Assembly (NCBI GenBank): GCA_009693345.1
Contig: SHXL01000153.1
Location: 1 to 6,696 of the forward strand
Direction: 5' to 3'
Length of the DNA stretch: 6,696 nucleotides
Source: Betaproteobacteria bacterium
Lineage (GTDB): Bacteria > Pseudomonadota > Gammaproteobacteria > Burkholderiales > SG8-39
Shown here: one piece after another, positions 1 to 6,373 of the stretch
How positions within the stretch are numbered: the first letter of the stretch is position 1
Layout of the letters: the number at the start of each line of letters is the position of its first letter
Made by a program: the position numbers and the translations under genes
The notes under the pieces: generated by a model
Told to the model about the DNA's origin: nothing
What the model saw: only the letters and a program-made list of their open reading frames with translations
The model's database searches: none

Positions 1-428
1 GGGGCGCAGATGTCCTTCAAGCCGAAATACGCGGTACGGCCCGGCATGCCGAGGCAGCCGAGGAAATACGACAGCGGCACCTTCGACGCATCCACTTTAG
101 TAAGGTGTTCCCCCTTCAGGCAACAGTAGAGCTGCCAACCCGAAGGCGCAGTCACCTTGTCGCCGGGCTTGAAACCCGGGTGTTTCGACTCGAGCACTTC
201 GCCCGCGGTCTCGCCCGTCATGACGTCGCCCACCTCGACGCCCTTGGCATAGCTCTTCGCCTGGCTCATGCGACCGCGCATGTACGGGTCGAGCGACAGC
301 CAGAGGTTCTTCACCAGCACTTCGCCTTCCCTGGGCGACGGTGCGGGCGACTCAACCAGCTTGAAATTCTCTTCGGTGACCCATCCCGTCGGGTAGCTGG
401 CGAGCGTCCAGGCCTTGTTCAGCGGCAT
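1..428 (-). CDS. NADP-dependent MDR-family oxidoreductase (CurA/PTGR-like), 3' part missing
   Basis: Partial gene; the first 142 codons are present and the rest lies beyond the left edge. The family (medium-chain dehydrogenase/reductase, CurA/YncB/leukotriene B4 dehydrogenase branch) reduces the C=C bond of enones or enoyl compounds with NADPH and is cytosolic. Visible signatures are the N-terminal GroES-like domain with LSLDPYMRGRM (residues 44-54), GDVMTGETAGEV (67-78), FKPGDKV (86-92), GWQLY (97-101), and LGMPGRTAYFGL (126-137) leading into the nucleotide-binding domain. The dinucleotide-binding glycine motif itself is outside the window. An unusual Cys-Cys pair (102-103) follows GWQLY. 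The start is the ATG at 428, one base after the stop of the upstream acyl-CoA dehydrogenase, with a GAGG about 10 nt before it; tight spacing implies translational coupling. Family assignment is firm; the substrate is unknown, though an enoyl or enone intermediate made by the adjacent dehydrogenases is plausible. Confidence 0.9.
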   Translation of the reverse strand, partial: MPLNKAWTLASYPTGWVTEENFKLVESPAPSPREGEVLVKNLWLSLDPYMRGRMSQAKSYAKGVEVGDVMTGETAGEVLESKHPGFKPGDKVTAPSGWQLYCCLKGEHLTKVDASKVPLSYFLGCLGMPGRTAYFGLKDICA

Positions 429-429
429 A

Positions 430-1533
430 TCAACCCAGCCTCGCAAAACGGGCGAGATGATGCTCGGCGTCGCCGAACTGCTGCGCGATCATGGTGAGCC
501 GGCGGAAGCTGTGGCTCACCTTCATTTCGTCGGTCATGCCCATGCCGCCGTGCAGCTGGATCGCCTCCTGGCTGATGTGGCGGCAGTTGTCGGCGATCTT
601 GATCTTGGCCGCCGAGATGGAGCGCGCGCGATCTCCTGCATCCACGGGGGAATCCGCCTTCGACGCGGCGAGGCAGGCCATGGACTTCGCCTGCTCGTAG
701 CTCACGTACATGTCCACGATGCGGTGCTGGAGGGCCTGGAAGGTGCCGATCGGCACGCCGAACTGCTTGCGCGTCTTCAGGTACTCGAGCGTGGTGTCGC
801 AGGCGAATTTCATCGCGCCCACCGCTTCGGCGCAGATGAGCGCGGTGGCGAAATCCACGACCTCCTCGATGACGGCGAGCGCCCCGCCTTCGGGCCCGAT
901 CAGTTCGCCCTGCGCTTTCGAGAAGCCCACGTCGCCAGCGCGTTGCTTATCCAGAGTAACGTAGGGTTTGATCTTCGTATTCTTCGAATCAACCAGGAAA
1001 AGCGACAAACCCTTGTCCGTTTTCGCCGAGACAACAAACTTGTCTGCCACCGGGGCACCCAGCACAACGAACTTCTCGCCGCTGATTTCCCAGCCGGCGC
1101 CAGCTCTCTTCGCCTGCACGTCCACCTTCGCCAGGTTATAGCGCGCGCCTTTCTCGGTGTGCGCGAAGGCCATTTTCAGCTTGCCCTCGACCACCGCGGG
1201 CAGGATCGCCTTCTTCTGCGCATCGCTGCCGGCGCGCGAGACGAACTGCGCGCCGAGGCCGACGGTGGCAAGATAGGGCTCGACCAGCAGCGCTTCGCCC
1301 GCCGCCTCCATCACGCCCATCAGGTCCACGGCGCCGCCGCCGAAGCCACCGTAGTCGGGCGAGAACGGCAGCCCGGTGAGGCCCATCTCCGAGATCGTCG
1401 ACCAGACGGCCGGACTCCAGCCCTCCTTCGAGGCGACGATCTTCCTGCGTGCCTCGAAATCGTAGCCCTTGGCAAGAAAGCGCCGCACCGAGTCGGCAAG
1501 GAGTTGCTGCTCTTCGTTGTAGTCGAAATTCAT
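430..1533 (-). CDS. acyl-CoA dehydrogenase, PimD-like small subunit
   Basis: Complete, 367 residues, normal family length. Acyl-CoA dehydrogenases introduce a trans-2,3 double bond into acyl-CoA thioesters using FAD and pass electrons to ETF. The N-terminus (MNFDYNEEQ), YDFEARR (24-30), GLPFSPDYGGFGGGAVD (54-70) and the C-terminal FGDAEHHLAR (353-362) resemble pimeloyl-CoA dehydrogenase small subunits as I recall them. The FAD-contacting RKQFG (255-259) and IQLHGGMG (325-332) motifs are intact. The usual TEPxxGSD segment is replaced by HTEKGARYNL (125-134). By eye, both usual catalytic-Glu positions are lost: Ala229 at the isovaleryl-CoA dehydrogenase-type site and Gly354 at the medium-chain-type site. 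The protein therefore probably works only with its upstream partner. The ATG at 1533 has a strong AGGAGG and lies 8 nt after the partner's stop. It could act on dicarboxylyl, branched or ring-derived acyl-CoA; the exact substrate is not determinable. Confidence 0.94.
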   Translation of the reverse strand: MNFDYNEEQQLLADSVRRFLAKGYDFEARRKIVASKEGWSPAVWSTISEMGLTGLPFSPDYGGFGGGAVDLMGVMEAAGEALLVEPYLATVGLGAQFVSRAGSDAQKKAILPAVVEGKLKMAFAHTEKGARYNLAKVDVQAKRAGAGWEISGEKFVVLGAPVADKFVVSAKTDKGLSLFLVDSKNTKIKPYVTLDKQRAGDVGFSKAQGELIGPEGGALAVIEEVVDFATALICAEAVGAMKFACDTTLEYLKTRKQFGVPIGTFQALQHRIVDMYVSYEQAKSMACLAASKADSPVDAGDRARSISAAKIKIADNCRHISQEAIQLHGGMGMTDEMKVSHSFRRLTMIAQQFGDAEHHLARFARLG

Positions 1534-1537
1534 GTGC

Positions 1538-1543
1538 CCTCCT
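1538..1543 (-). promoter_or_regulatory. strong RBS fused to the upstream stop codon
   Basis: On the minus strand AGGAGG lies 4 nt before the ATG at 1533 of the small dehydrogenase subunit, and it shares its first two bases with the TAG stop of the large subunit (1542-1544). Ribosomes terminating on the large subunit would sit on the initiation site of the small one, consistent with matched production of two partners. It also fixes the start codon. Confidence 0.75.
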
Positions 1544-2693
1544 ACAGTCCCAGCGTCATCTTGGAAATGATGTTGCGCTGGATCTCGTTCGAACCCGCAT
1601 AGATGGTGGTCTTGCGGAAATTGCAGTACCGCTTCGCCAGGCCCGTGAATTCCTCCTGCGCGGACGAATCCGCAGCCTGCATCGAAAGCTCGGTGAGCGC
1701 CTGCTGGATCTCGGTGCCCTTGATCTTCAGCATCGAGACGTCCGCGCCCGGCGGCTGGCCGCTGCGGCGCATCTGGTCGAGGAAGCGCAGGTTGGTGATT
1801 TCGAGCGCCATCAGTTCGACCTCGACGCGCGTGAGCTTGTCGCGAAAGCGCGCATCCGCGAAGAGCGGCCTGCCGTCGTCGCCCTTCTGCCGACCGGCGA
1901 ATTCCTTCAGCTTCGCCAGCTCGCGCTTCGAGGTGCCGATGCGGCCGGTGTTCATGCGCTCGTGGCCGAGGAGATACTTGGCCACCGTCCAGCCCTTGCC
2001 TTCCTCGAACACCAGGTTTTCGACCGGCACCTTGACGTCGTCGAAGAACACCTCGTTCACCTCGTGGCCGCCGTCCATCAGGATCAGCGGCCGCACCGTG
2101 ATGCCGGGCGTCTTCATGTCGATGAGCAGGAAGGAAATGCCCTCCTGCCGTTTCGACAGGCTTGAGTCGGTGCGCACCAGGCAGAAAATCCAGTCGGCGA
2201 AGTGCCCGAGCGTGGTCCAGGTTTTCTGGCCATTGACGATATAGTGGTCACCCTTGCGCTCGGCTTTGGTCTTGAGCGAGGCGAGGTCGGAGCCCGAGCC
2301 GGGTTCGGAATAGCCCTGGCACCAGAAATCCTCGCCCTGGTAGATGCGCGGCAGGAAGCGCTTTTTCTGCGCGTCGGTGCCAAAGCGCAGAATCACCGGG
2401 CCGCACATCGACAGGCCGAACGGAATCAGCGGCGGAGTGCCGGCAAGACCGCATTCCTCCTCGAAGATGTAGCGCTGCACCATGTTCCAGCTGGTGCCGC
2501 CCCACTCCTTCGGCCAGGCGGGCGCGACCCAACCCTGCTTGGCGAGGATCCTGTGCCAGCGCAGCAGGTCCTCGCGGCTGAGCTCGTCGTAAGTGGCGAT
2601 CTTGTCGCGCAGGTCCTGCGGCAGATTCGCCTTCAGCCAGCCGCGAACCTCGTCGCGGAACGTGGATTCTTCCTGGGAATAATTGAGGTCCAT
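1542..2693 (-). CDS. acyl-CoA dehydrogenase, PimC-like large subunit
   Basis: Complete, 383 residues; first gene of the leftward operon. It belongs to the flavin acyl-CoA dehydrogenase family and resembles the large subunit of pimeloyl-CoA dehydrogenase (PimC type). Visible motifs are WPKEWGG (60-66), FGLSMCGPV (92-100), CQGYSEPGSGSDLASLKTKA (125-144, FAD/substrate contact), NGQKTWTT (154-161), GGHEVNEVFFDDVKVP (208-223) and the C-terminal YAGSNEIQRNI (365-375). The medium-chain-type catalytic Glu position is Ala366, whereas Glu245 in GHER (243-246) matches the isovaleryl-CoA dehydrogenase-type catalytic base. The RxQFG and QLHGGxG motifs are absent but present in the downstream partner, suggesting a mixed active site. 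The ATG at 2693 has GGAG at 2700-2703, 6 nt upstream. The downstream dehydrogenase starts 8 nt after its TAG stop, so co-translation is likely. Family is very secure; substrate is inferred only by analogy. Confidence 0.95.
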   Translation of the reverse strand: MDLNYSQEESTFRDEVRGWLKANLPQDLRDKIATYDELSREDLLRWHRILAKQGWVAPAWPKEWGGTSWNMVQRYIFEEECGLAGTPPLIPFGLSMCGPVILRFGTDAQKKRFLPRIYQGEDFWCQGYSEPGSGSDLASLKTKAERKGDHYIVNGQKTWTTLGHFADWIFCLVRTDSSLSKRQEGISFLLIDMKTPGITVRPLILMDGGHEVNEVFFDDVKVPVENLVFEEGKGWTVAKYLLGHERMNTGRIGTSKRELAKLKEFAGRQKGDDGRPLFADARFRDKLTRVEVELMALEITNLRFLDQMRRSGQPPGADVSMLKIKGTEIQQALTELSMQAADSSAQEEFTGLAKRYCNFRKTTIYAGSNEIQRNIISKMTLGL

Positions 2694-2744
2694 GATCTTC
2701 TCCGTAGTGAACGGGAGTTTACTGCACCGGGGTTAAAATCTGAT
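2694..2744. promoter_or_regulatory. divergent control region with imperfect palindrome
   Basis: This 51-bp gap is the only intergenic stretch over 20 bp and must carry at least part of the control for both divergent operons. It holds an imperfect inverted repeat, GTAGTGAAC (2704-2712), spacer GGGA, GTTTACTGC (2717-2725), with 7 of 9 pairs complementary; it may be an operator. A rightward -10-like TAAAAT lies at 2734-2739 and a leftward -10-like TAAACT at 2721-2716; neither has a convincing -35 hexamer at normal spacing. The palindrome overlaps the leftward -10 candidate. No regulator gene is in the window. The promoter elements are tentative; real promoters could extend into the flanking coding regions. 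Confidence 0.42.
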
Positions 2745-3485
2745 GTGCGTATCCTCAGGTTCGCCGTTCTGCTCCTCGTCGTGCTGGCCTGGCAGCTGCT
2801 GTGGCTCCGGGGCCTGCCCGAATACGTCCTGGGTCCGGTCGAAATTCTGCAGCACTTTGGCGCCGCGCTCGGTGAACGGGAATTCTACGACCACGTCGGC
2901 GCGAGCCTGATGCGCTCGCTGCCGGGCTTCGCGATCGGCACGCTTCTCGGCATCGCGCTCGGGCTGGCCGCCGGCGTCGCCCGCTCGTTCGATCAGATGC
3001 TCAGTCCGGTGGTGTTTCTCACCTACCCGGTACCGAAGATCGTGATGCTGCCGCTATTCATGCTCTGGTTCGGGATCGGCGACTTCTCCAAGATCCTGAT
3101 CATTGCCCTGGCCTGCTTCTACCCGACGTTCATCAACGCCTACTACGGCGCCAAGGCGACTCCGGCGATCCTGGTCTGGTCGGGCCTCAACATGGGCGCG
3201 GGCAGGTGGCGCATCTTTCTCAGGGTGGTGGTGCCCAACGCCCTGCCGCAGATCTTCGCCGGCATACGCGTTTCGATGGCGTTGTCGTTCATCGTCATGT
3301 TCGCCACCGAGATGATCAACGCGCGCTCGGGGCTGGGACACATGATCCGCGTGGCGGAGAACAGCCTGCGCTTCGACCTCATGTACGTCTCGCTGCTGAG
3401 CATCGCGATCCTCGGCTACGCCAGCGACCAACTGCTGCGGCTGGGACGCGAGCGCGTGCTGGCCTGGCAGGAGCAGGGCGCATGA
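2745..3485 (+). CDS. ABC transporter permease 1 (NitT/TauT type)
   Basis: Complete, 246 residues if translation begins at the GTG at 2745. The open frame continues upstream through the dehydrogenase gene on the other strand, but only from about this GTG does the protein look like a permease: a hydrophobic helix (3-22), then helices near 60-78, 93-112, 114-133, 172-190 and 212-232. This is the six-helix BPD_transp_1 (TauC/SsuC-like) plan of inner-membrane importers. The cytoplasmic coupling loop with the degenerate EAA motif is at about 143-168, containing LNMGAGRWRIFLRVVVPNAL and followed by FAGIRV. The YPVPKIVMLPLFMLWFGIG segment (94-112) is typical of the family. There is no good Shine-Dalgarno: GGGG sits 12 nt upstream and a -10-like box almost abuts the start, so a leaderless message is possible. 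The stop overlaps the next permease by ATGA. It probably pairs with that second, different permease. Confidence 0.92.
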   Translation: MRILRFAVLLLVVLAWQLLWLRGLPEYVLGPVEILQHFGAALGEREFYDHVGASLMRSLPGFAIGTLLGIALGLAAGVARSFDQMLSPVVFLTYPVPKIVMLPLFMLWFGIGDFSKILIIALACFYPTFINAYYGAKATPAILVWSGLNMGAGRWRIFLRVVVPNALPQIFAGIRVSMALSFIVMFATEMINARSGLGHMIRVAENSLRFDLMYVSLLSIAILGYASDQLLRLGRERVLAWQEQGA

Positions 3486-4240
3486 GACGGCTTCTGCCGT
3501 TCGTCCTGATCGGAGCCGCGCTGCTCGCCTGGGAACTGGTCGTGCGCAGCGGGCTGTGGAGCCCGCTGCTGTTTCCACCGCTGGAGAAGATTCTTAATGA
3601 GTTGATTCTCTTTTTCTCGAAAAGCGAATCTCTCATGGAAGCCTGGGTGTCGCTCTACCGCGCGCTCGGCGGCTTCGCCCTGGCAGCGGTCGCCGGCGTG
3701 GCCATCGGGATGCTGATGGGGCGCTCCGCTTTCGCCGCAGCCCTGCTCGATCCGCTTTTTTCCGGAACTTACGCGGTTCCCAAGATCGCCCTGTTCCCGA
3801 TCTTCATTTTCGTGTTCGGCATCGGCAGCCTGTCCAAGGTGGCGCTTGTCTTCCTGGAATGCATCTACCCGATCGTCATCGTCACATGCCAGGGTGCGCG
3901 CGGCGTCAATCGCATCCTGCTCTGGTCGGCGCGGAACATGGGCGAATCGCGCCTGCGCACCTTCGGGCGCGTCGTGATTCCCGCCACCGCGCCCTACATC
4001 TTCGCCGGATTCCGCGTGGCGCTTCCGGTCGCCCTGATCGTGGTGATCATCACCGAGATGATCAGTTCCGCCGACGGCCTTGGCTACATGGTGATCTACG
4101 CGCTGTCGTCCCTGAAGACCGACCGCATGCTCGCCGTGGTGGCGGTGATCGCGCTGCTCGGCCTCGCGCTCGATCGGGCGCTCGTTTTGCTGCGCGACCG
4201 GTTGGTATACTGGGAAAAGCTCGAAACCTACTATGTGTGA
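3482..4240 (+). CDS. ABC transporter permease 2 (NitT/TauT type)
   Basis: Complete, 252 residues; inner-membrane permease of the BPD_transp_1 superfamily, TauC/SsuC-like. Hydrophobic helices are visible at about 4-22, 64-82, 100-115, 119-136, 176-193 and 216-236. The coupling-loop region is RILLWSARNMGESRLRTFGR (144-163) followed by VVIPATAPYIFAG, which should dock onto the ATPase. YAVPKIALFPIFIFVFGIG (97-115) parallels the equivalent stretch in permease 1, yet the two proteins differ throughout, so this is an old divergence and not a recent duplication. The ATG at 3482 overlaps the previous stop (ATGA) and has AGGAG 8 nt upstream, showing coupled translation. The two permeases likely form a heterodimeric channel with the binding protein made next and the ATPase encoded convergently at 5175-5969. 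Transported substrate unknown. Confidence 0.95.
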   Translation: MRRLLPFVLIGAALLAWELVVRSGLWSPLLFPPLEKILNELILFFSKSESLMEAWVSLYRALGGFALAAVAGVAIGMLMGRSAFAAALLDPLFSGTYAVPKIALFPIFIFVFGIGSLSKVALVFLECIYPIVIVTCQGARGVNRILLWSARNMGESRLRTFGRVVIPATAPYIFAGFRVALPVALIVVIITEMISSADGLGYMVIYALSSLKTDRMLAVVAVIALLGLALDRALVLLRDRLVYWEKLETYYV

Positions 4241-4246
4241 GAGGGG
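4241..4246 (+). promoter_or_regulatory. RBS fixing a GTG start
   Basis: GAGGGG directly after the TGA of permease 2 stands 6 nt before the GTG at 4253. It supports GTG as the true start of the substrate-binding protein, whose signal peptide begins immediately there. The strong site would allow more binding protein than permease to be made from the same message, as is usual for ABC importers. Confidence 0.7.
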
Positions 4247-4252
4247 GACGCC

Positions 4253-5221
4253 GTGAAAATTTCACTTGCATTTCTTTGTCTTGTCTTCAGCGCCAACGCG
4301 ATCGCGCAGGACGCGCCGCTGATCCGTTTCGGCCGCGGCTTCGCGGCGGAGGAACAGGTCTGGCTGATGAGCGCGCGGCCGGACCTGACGCCGAACCAGG
4401 GCAAGCGCTACCGGCTCAACCAGATCCTGTTCCAGGCCAATCCGGAACGCTTCCAGGCCTACCTGGCCGGCGAGCTTGACGCGGGCACCGCCCCGGGGCT
4501 CGCGGTGATCTTTGCCCGCGCGCAGGGCGTCGACATGAAGATCGTCGCCAGCATTTGCCTGGAAGCCGCCGGCAAGGACTGGTTCAGCACTACCTACATG
4601 GTGAAGGACGACGGACCGATCCGCTCGGTCAAGGACCTGAAGGGCGGCACCATCGCCGTGGTCGGCATCAAGACCGCGACCGATCTGTGGGCGCGAGCCG
4701 GACTGCTTAACGCCGGCCTCGCTCCCGACAAGGACACCAAGGTGTTTCCGCTGGGTTTCCCGGCGATGGGCGACGCGGTGCGCACGGGCAAGGTCGGCGC
4801 CGGCACCTTCGTCGAGCCGTTCTATTCCACGGAAGTTGCCAAGGGCGGATTGCGGAAGCTCTTTACCGCGGTCGAGGCCGTGGGCTACGACCACGAACTG
4901 CTCGATATCTGGTTCGGCGAGAAATTCCTCAGGGAGCAGCCCGGAGCGGTGCGCGCGTTCCTCGCCGATTACGTGGCGGTCACGAAATACTACGTCGCCA
5001 ACACGGCGCAGGCCAAGAGCGACCTGCACAAGGCCGGGTTCGTGCGCACGCCGCTGGAGGTCTATCTCAAGAACGCCGACTGGAAGCGCGATGCGAATGC
5101 GCGCGTCGACGTCGAGAGCCTGAAGAAGCTCTCGAGCTTCATGCTGGACAAGCTGCAGTGGCTGGAGAAGCCGGTCAATGTGGACTCGATGATTGATCAG
5201 AGTTTTTTGCCTCGGCCCTGA
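4253..5221 (+). CDS. ABC transporter substrate-binding protein (NMT1/TauA-type)
   Basis: Complete, 322 residues, GTG start. Residues 1-18 form a signal peptide with a short charged N-terminus (MK), hydrophobic core and an AIA cleavage motif before QDAP; there is no lipobox, so the mature protein should be free in the periplasm. The fold is the NMT1/THI5-like, NitT/TauT-family periplasmic binding protein. Typical pieces are YLAGELDAGTAPGL (70-83), RSVKDLKGGTIAVVG (124-138), DTKVFPLGFPAMGDAVRTGK (161-180) and VGAGTFVEPF (181-190). Relatives bind sulfonates, nitrate, pyrimidine precursors or aromatic/aliphatic carboxylates; nothing here distinguishes these. The gene starts 12 nt after permease 2. 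Its last 15 codons overlap the end of the ATPase gene on the opposite strand (47 bp). Nearby monooxygenase and acyl-CoA genes suggest an organic acid ligand, as inference only. Confidence 0.95.
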   Translation: MKISLAFLCLVFSANAIAQDAPLIRFGRGFAAEEQVWLMSARPDLTPNQGKRYRLNQILFQANPERFQAYLAGELDAGTAPGLAVIFARAQGVDMKIVASICLEAAGKDWFSTTYMVKDDGPIRSVKDLKGGTIAVVGIKTATDLWARAGLLNAGLAPDKDTKVFPLGFPAMGDAVRTGKVGAGTFVEPFYSTEVAKGGLRKLFTAVEAVGYDHELLDIWFGEKFLREQPGAVRAFLADYVAVTKYYVANTAQAKSDLHKAGFVRTPLEVYLKNADWKRDANARVDVESLKKLSSFMLDKLQWLEKPVNVDSMIDQSFLPRP

Positions 5222-5969
5222 TCAAGTCCCAGATATAGTTCCGGTACTCGAGGCACTGCACCGACTTCTTGACTTCCAGGCCGCGCGGCCTCGGCAGATC
5301 GATCTTTACTTCCTCGCGGATACGCCCCGGGCGGGCGGTGAGGACGACGACGCGGTCGCCCAGGTAGACCGCCTCGTCGATATCGTGCGTGACGAAGACG
5401 ATCGTCTTGCCGGTCTGCCCCCAGAGGCGCGTCAGTTCTTCCTGCATCACTTCGCGGGTCTGCGCGTCGAGCGCGCCGAAGGGTTCATCCATCAGCAGCA
5501 CCTTGGGATCGAAGGCGAGCACCCGGGCGAGCGCGACGCGCTGCTTCATCCCGCCCGAAAGTTCGGCGGGAAAGTGATTGCTGAATTCGGCGAGGCCGGT
5601 TATCTGCAGGTAGGTCCATACCGTGGTCTTGATCTTTTCGCGCGGCACGCCCTGCGCCTCGAGGCCCCAAGCGATGTTGCCGGCCACCGTGCGCCAGGGA
5701 AACAGGGCGAACTCCTGGAACATCATGCCGCGGTCCGGTCCCGGCCCGCTGACCTTTTCGCCGTACACCCGGATGATGCCGCCTTCGGCCTTGATGAAGC
5801 CGCCCATGATGTGAAGAAAGGTGCTCTTGCCGCAGCCGCTCGGTCCGATCACGGTCACGAATTCGCCTTCCTGGACGCTGAAGCGCTCGATATCCAGAAT
5901 TTCAAGCGTCTTGCCGTTCTTGGTGTAGTTCTTCCTGATGCCGGACGCCTCCAGCGCGATCTCGCTCAT
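5175..5969 (-). CDS. ABC transporter ATP-binding protein (NitT/TauT type)
   Basis: Complete, 264 residues, TauB/SsuB-like ATPase that powers import from the cytoplasmic face. All catalytic motifs are intact: Walker A GPSGCGKST (42-50), Q-loop Gln85 in MMFQEFALFPW, signature LSGGMKQR (137-144), Walker B VLLMDEP (157-163) with Glu162, D-loop GALD (165-168) and switch His195 in FVTHDIDEA. The frame stays open far upstream, but that extension lies inside the VOC gene in another frame; the ATG at 5969 gives the normal family N-terminus (MSEIALEASGI). That ATG overlaps the VOC stop as ATGA, and the local Shine-Dalgarno is poor, so translation is probably coupled. The last 15 codons overlap the convergent substrate-binding protein gene. 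It is the only ATPase in the window and the natural partner of the two permeases, though encoded in a different operon. Confidence 0.97.
   Translation of the reverse strand: MSEIALEASGIRKNYTKNGKTLEILDIERFSVQEGEFVTVIGPSGCGKSTFLHIMGGFIKAEGGIIRVYGEKVSGPGPDRGMMFQEFALFPWRTVAGNIAWGLEAQGVPREKIKTTVWTYLQITGLAEFSNHFPAELSGGMKQRVALARVLAFDPKVLLMDEPFGALDAQTREVMQEELTRLWGQTGKTIVFVTHDIDEAVYLGDRVVVLTARPGRIREEVKIDLPRPRGLEVKKSVQCLEYRNYIWDLIRAEAKNSDQSSSPH
5193..5225. other. inverted repeat inside the convergent gene overlap
   Basis: Perfect 8-bp arms TTGATCAG (5193-5200) and CTGATCAA (5218-5225) flank a 17-nt loop containing T6 (5203-5208). The repeat lies at the shared 3' ends of the substrate-binding protein and ATPase genes and is symmetric, so it could form a hairpin in either transcript. 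No T-run follows the right arm, so it is not a standard intrinsic terminator for the rightward transcript. The TGATCA core is itself palindromic, which weakens the case. It might slow or stabilise opposing transcripts, or be chance. Confidence 0.35.
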
Positions 5970-6373
5970 TCCGGGGCAACCGGCCAGCCGTGGCTCGAGA
6001 GATCGAATTTCACCCCCGCGAGGACGTATTTCTTCTCGAAGAAGAGCCGGCCGCCGAGCTTGGACAGGTCCACCTTCGGCGGCGGCTGCGGCGTCGCGCC
6101 GACGTTCTTCACGCGGGCTTCGGCCGAGTCCAGATCCTCGACCTGCACGCCGAAGTGGTCGAGACCGTAGCCCTCGGGGTAGGGATCGGGGTTCTGCGGC
6201 GTTCGCTTCCAGCACACCACCGCGAGATTGATGTAGCCGTCGGTGAGATAGACCTCGCGCGCCAGGTCGCTGTCGCCCCGCCCGATCTCCTCGAGGCCGA
6301 AGGCCTGCTTCATCAGCTCGGCGGTGACGAAAGGATCTTCCGCCGTGATGGCGATGTGCCGGATCTTTGCCAT
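5966..6373 (-). CDS. VOC-family (glyoxalase/bleomycin-resistance/dioxygenase fold) protein
   Basis: Complete, 135 residues. It begins MAKIRHIAITAEDP, a typical first strand of a VOC module, followed by TAELMKQAFGLEEIGR (17-32), YLTDGYINLAVV (42-53) and the second-module start GLDHFGVQVEDLDSAEARV (70-88). Two modules match a single-domain VOC protein such as methylmalonyl-CoA epimerase, glyoxalase I or small ring-cleavage enzymes. Candidate metal ligands His6 and His73 are present, but the Glu usual near the end of the second module is not obvious (VKFDLSSHGW, 121-130, offers Asp124), so I cannot predict the reaction. The ATG at 6373 is chosen because AGGAG stands 6 nt upstream; the in-frame ATG further upstream lies inside the monooxygenase gene. 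It begins 16 nt after the monooxygenase stop and overlaps the ATPase start by 4 nt, so all three are one operon. Confidence 0.9.
   Translation of the reverse strand: MAKIRHIAITAEDPFVTAELMKQAFGLEEIGRGDSDLAREVYLTDGYINLAVVCWKRTPQNPDPYPEGYGLDHFGVQVEDLDSAEARVKNVGATPQPPPKVDLSKLGGRLFFEKKYVLAGVKFDLSSHGWPVAPE

Noticed and set aside
415..1602. Long open frame (395 codons) on the plus strand opposite the small dehydrogenase subunit
   Set aside because: It mirrors the minus-strand gene; its translation is rich in Arg, His, Ala and Leu with no recognisable domain, as expected for antisense frames in high-GC DNA. The minus-strand product is an unmistakable acyl-CoA dehydrogenase.
2202..2744. In-frame upstream extension of permease 1
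   Set aside because: It runs antisense through the large dehydrogenase gene, has no permease-like sequence, and the recognisable first membrane helix begins only after the GTG at 2745.
4262..5029. Minus-strand open frame of 255 codons opposite the substrate-binding protein
   Set aside because: Composition is that of a high-GC shadow; the plus strand encodes a signal peptide and a complete NMT1-type binding protein.
5193..6170. Plus-strand open frame of 325 codons opposite the ATPase and VOC genes
   Set aside because: Antisense shadow; all ATPase motifs are on the minus strand and the plus translation has no family signature.
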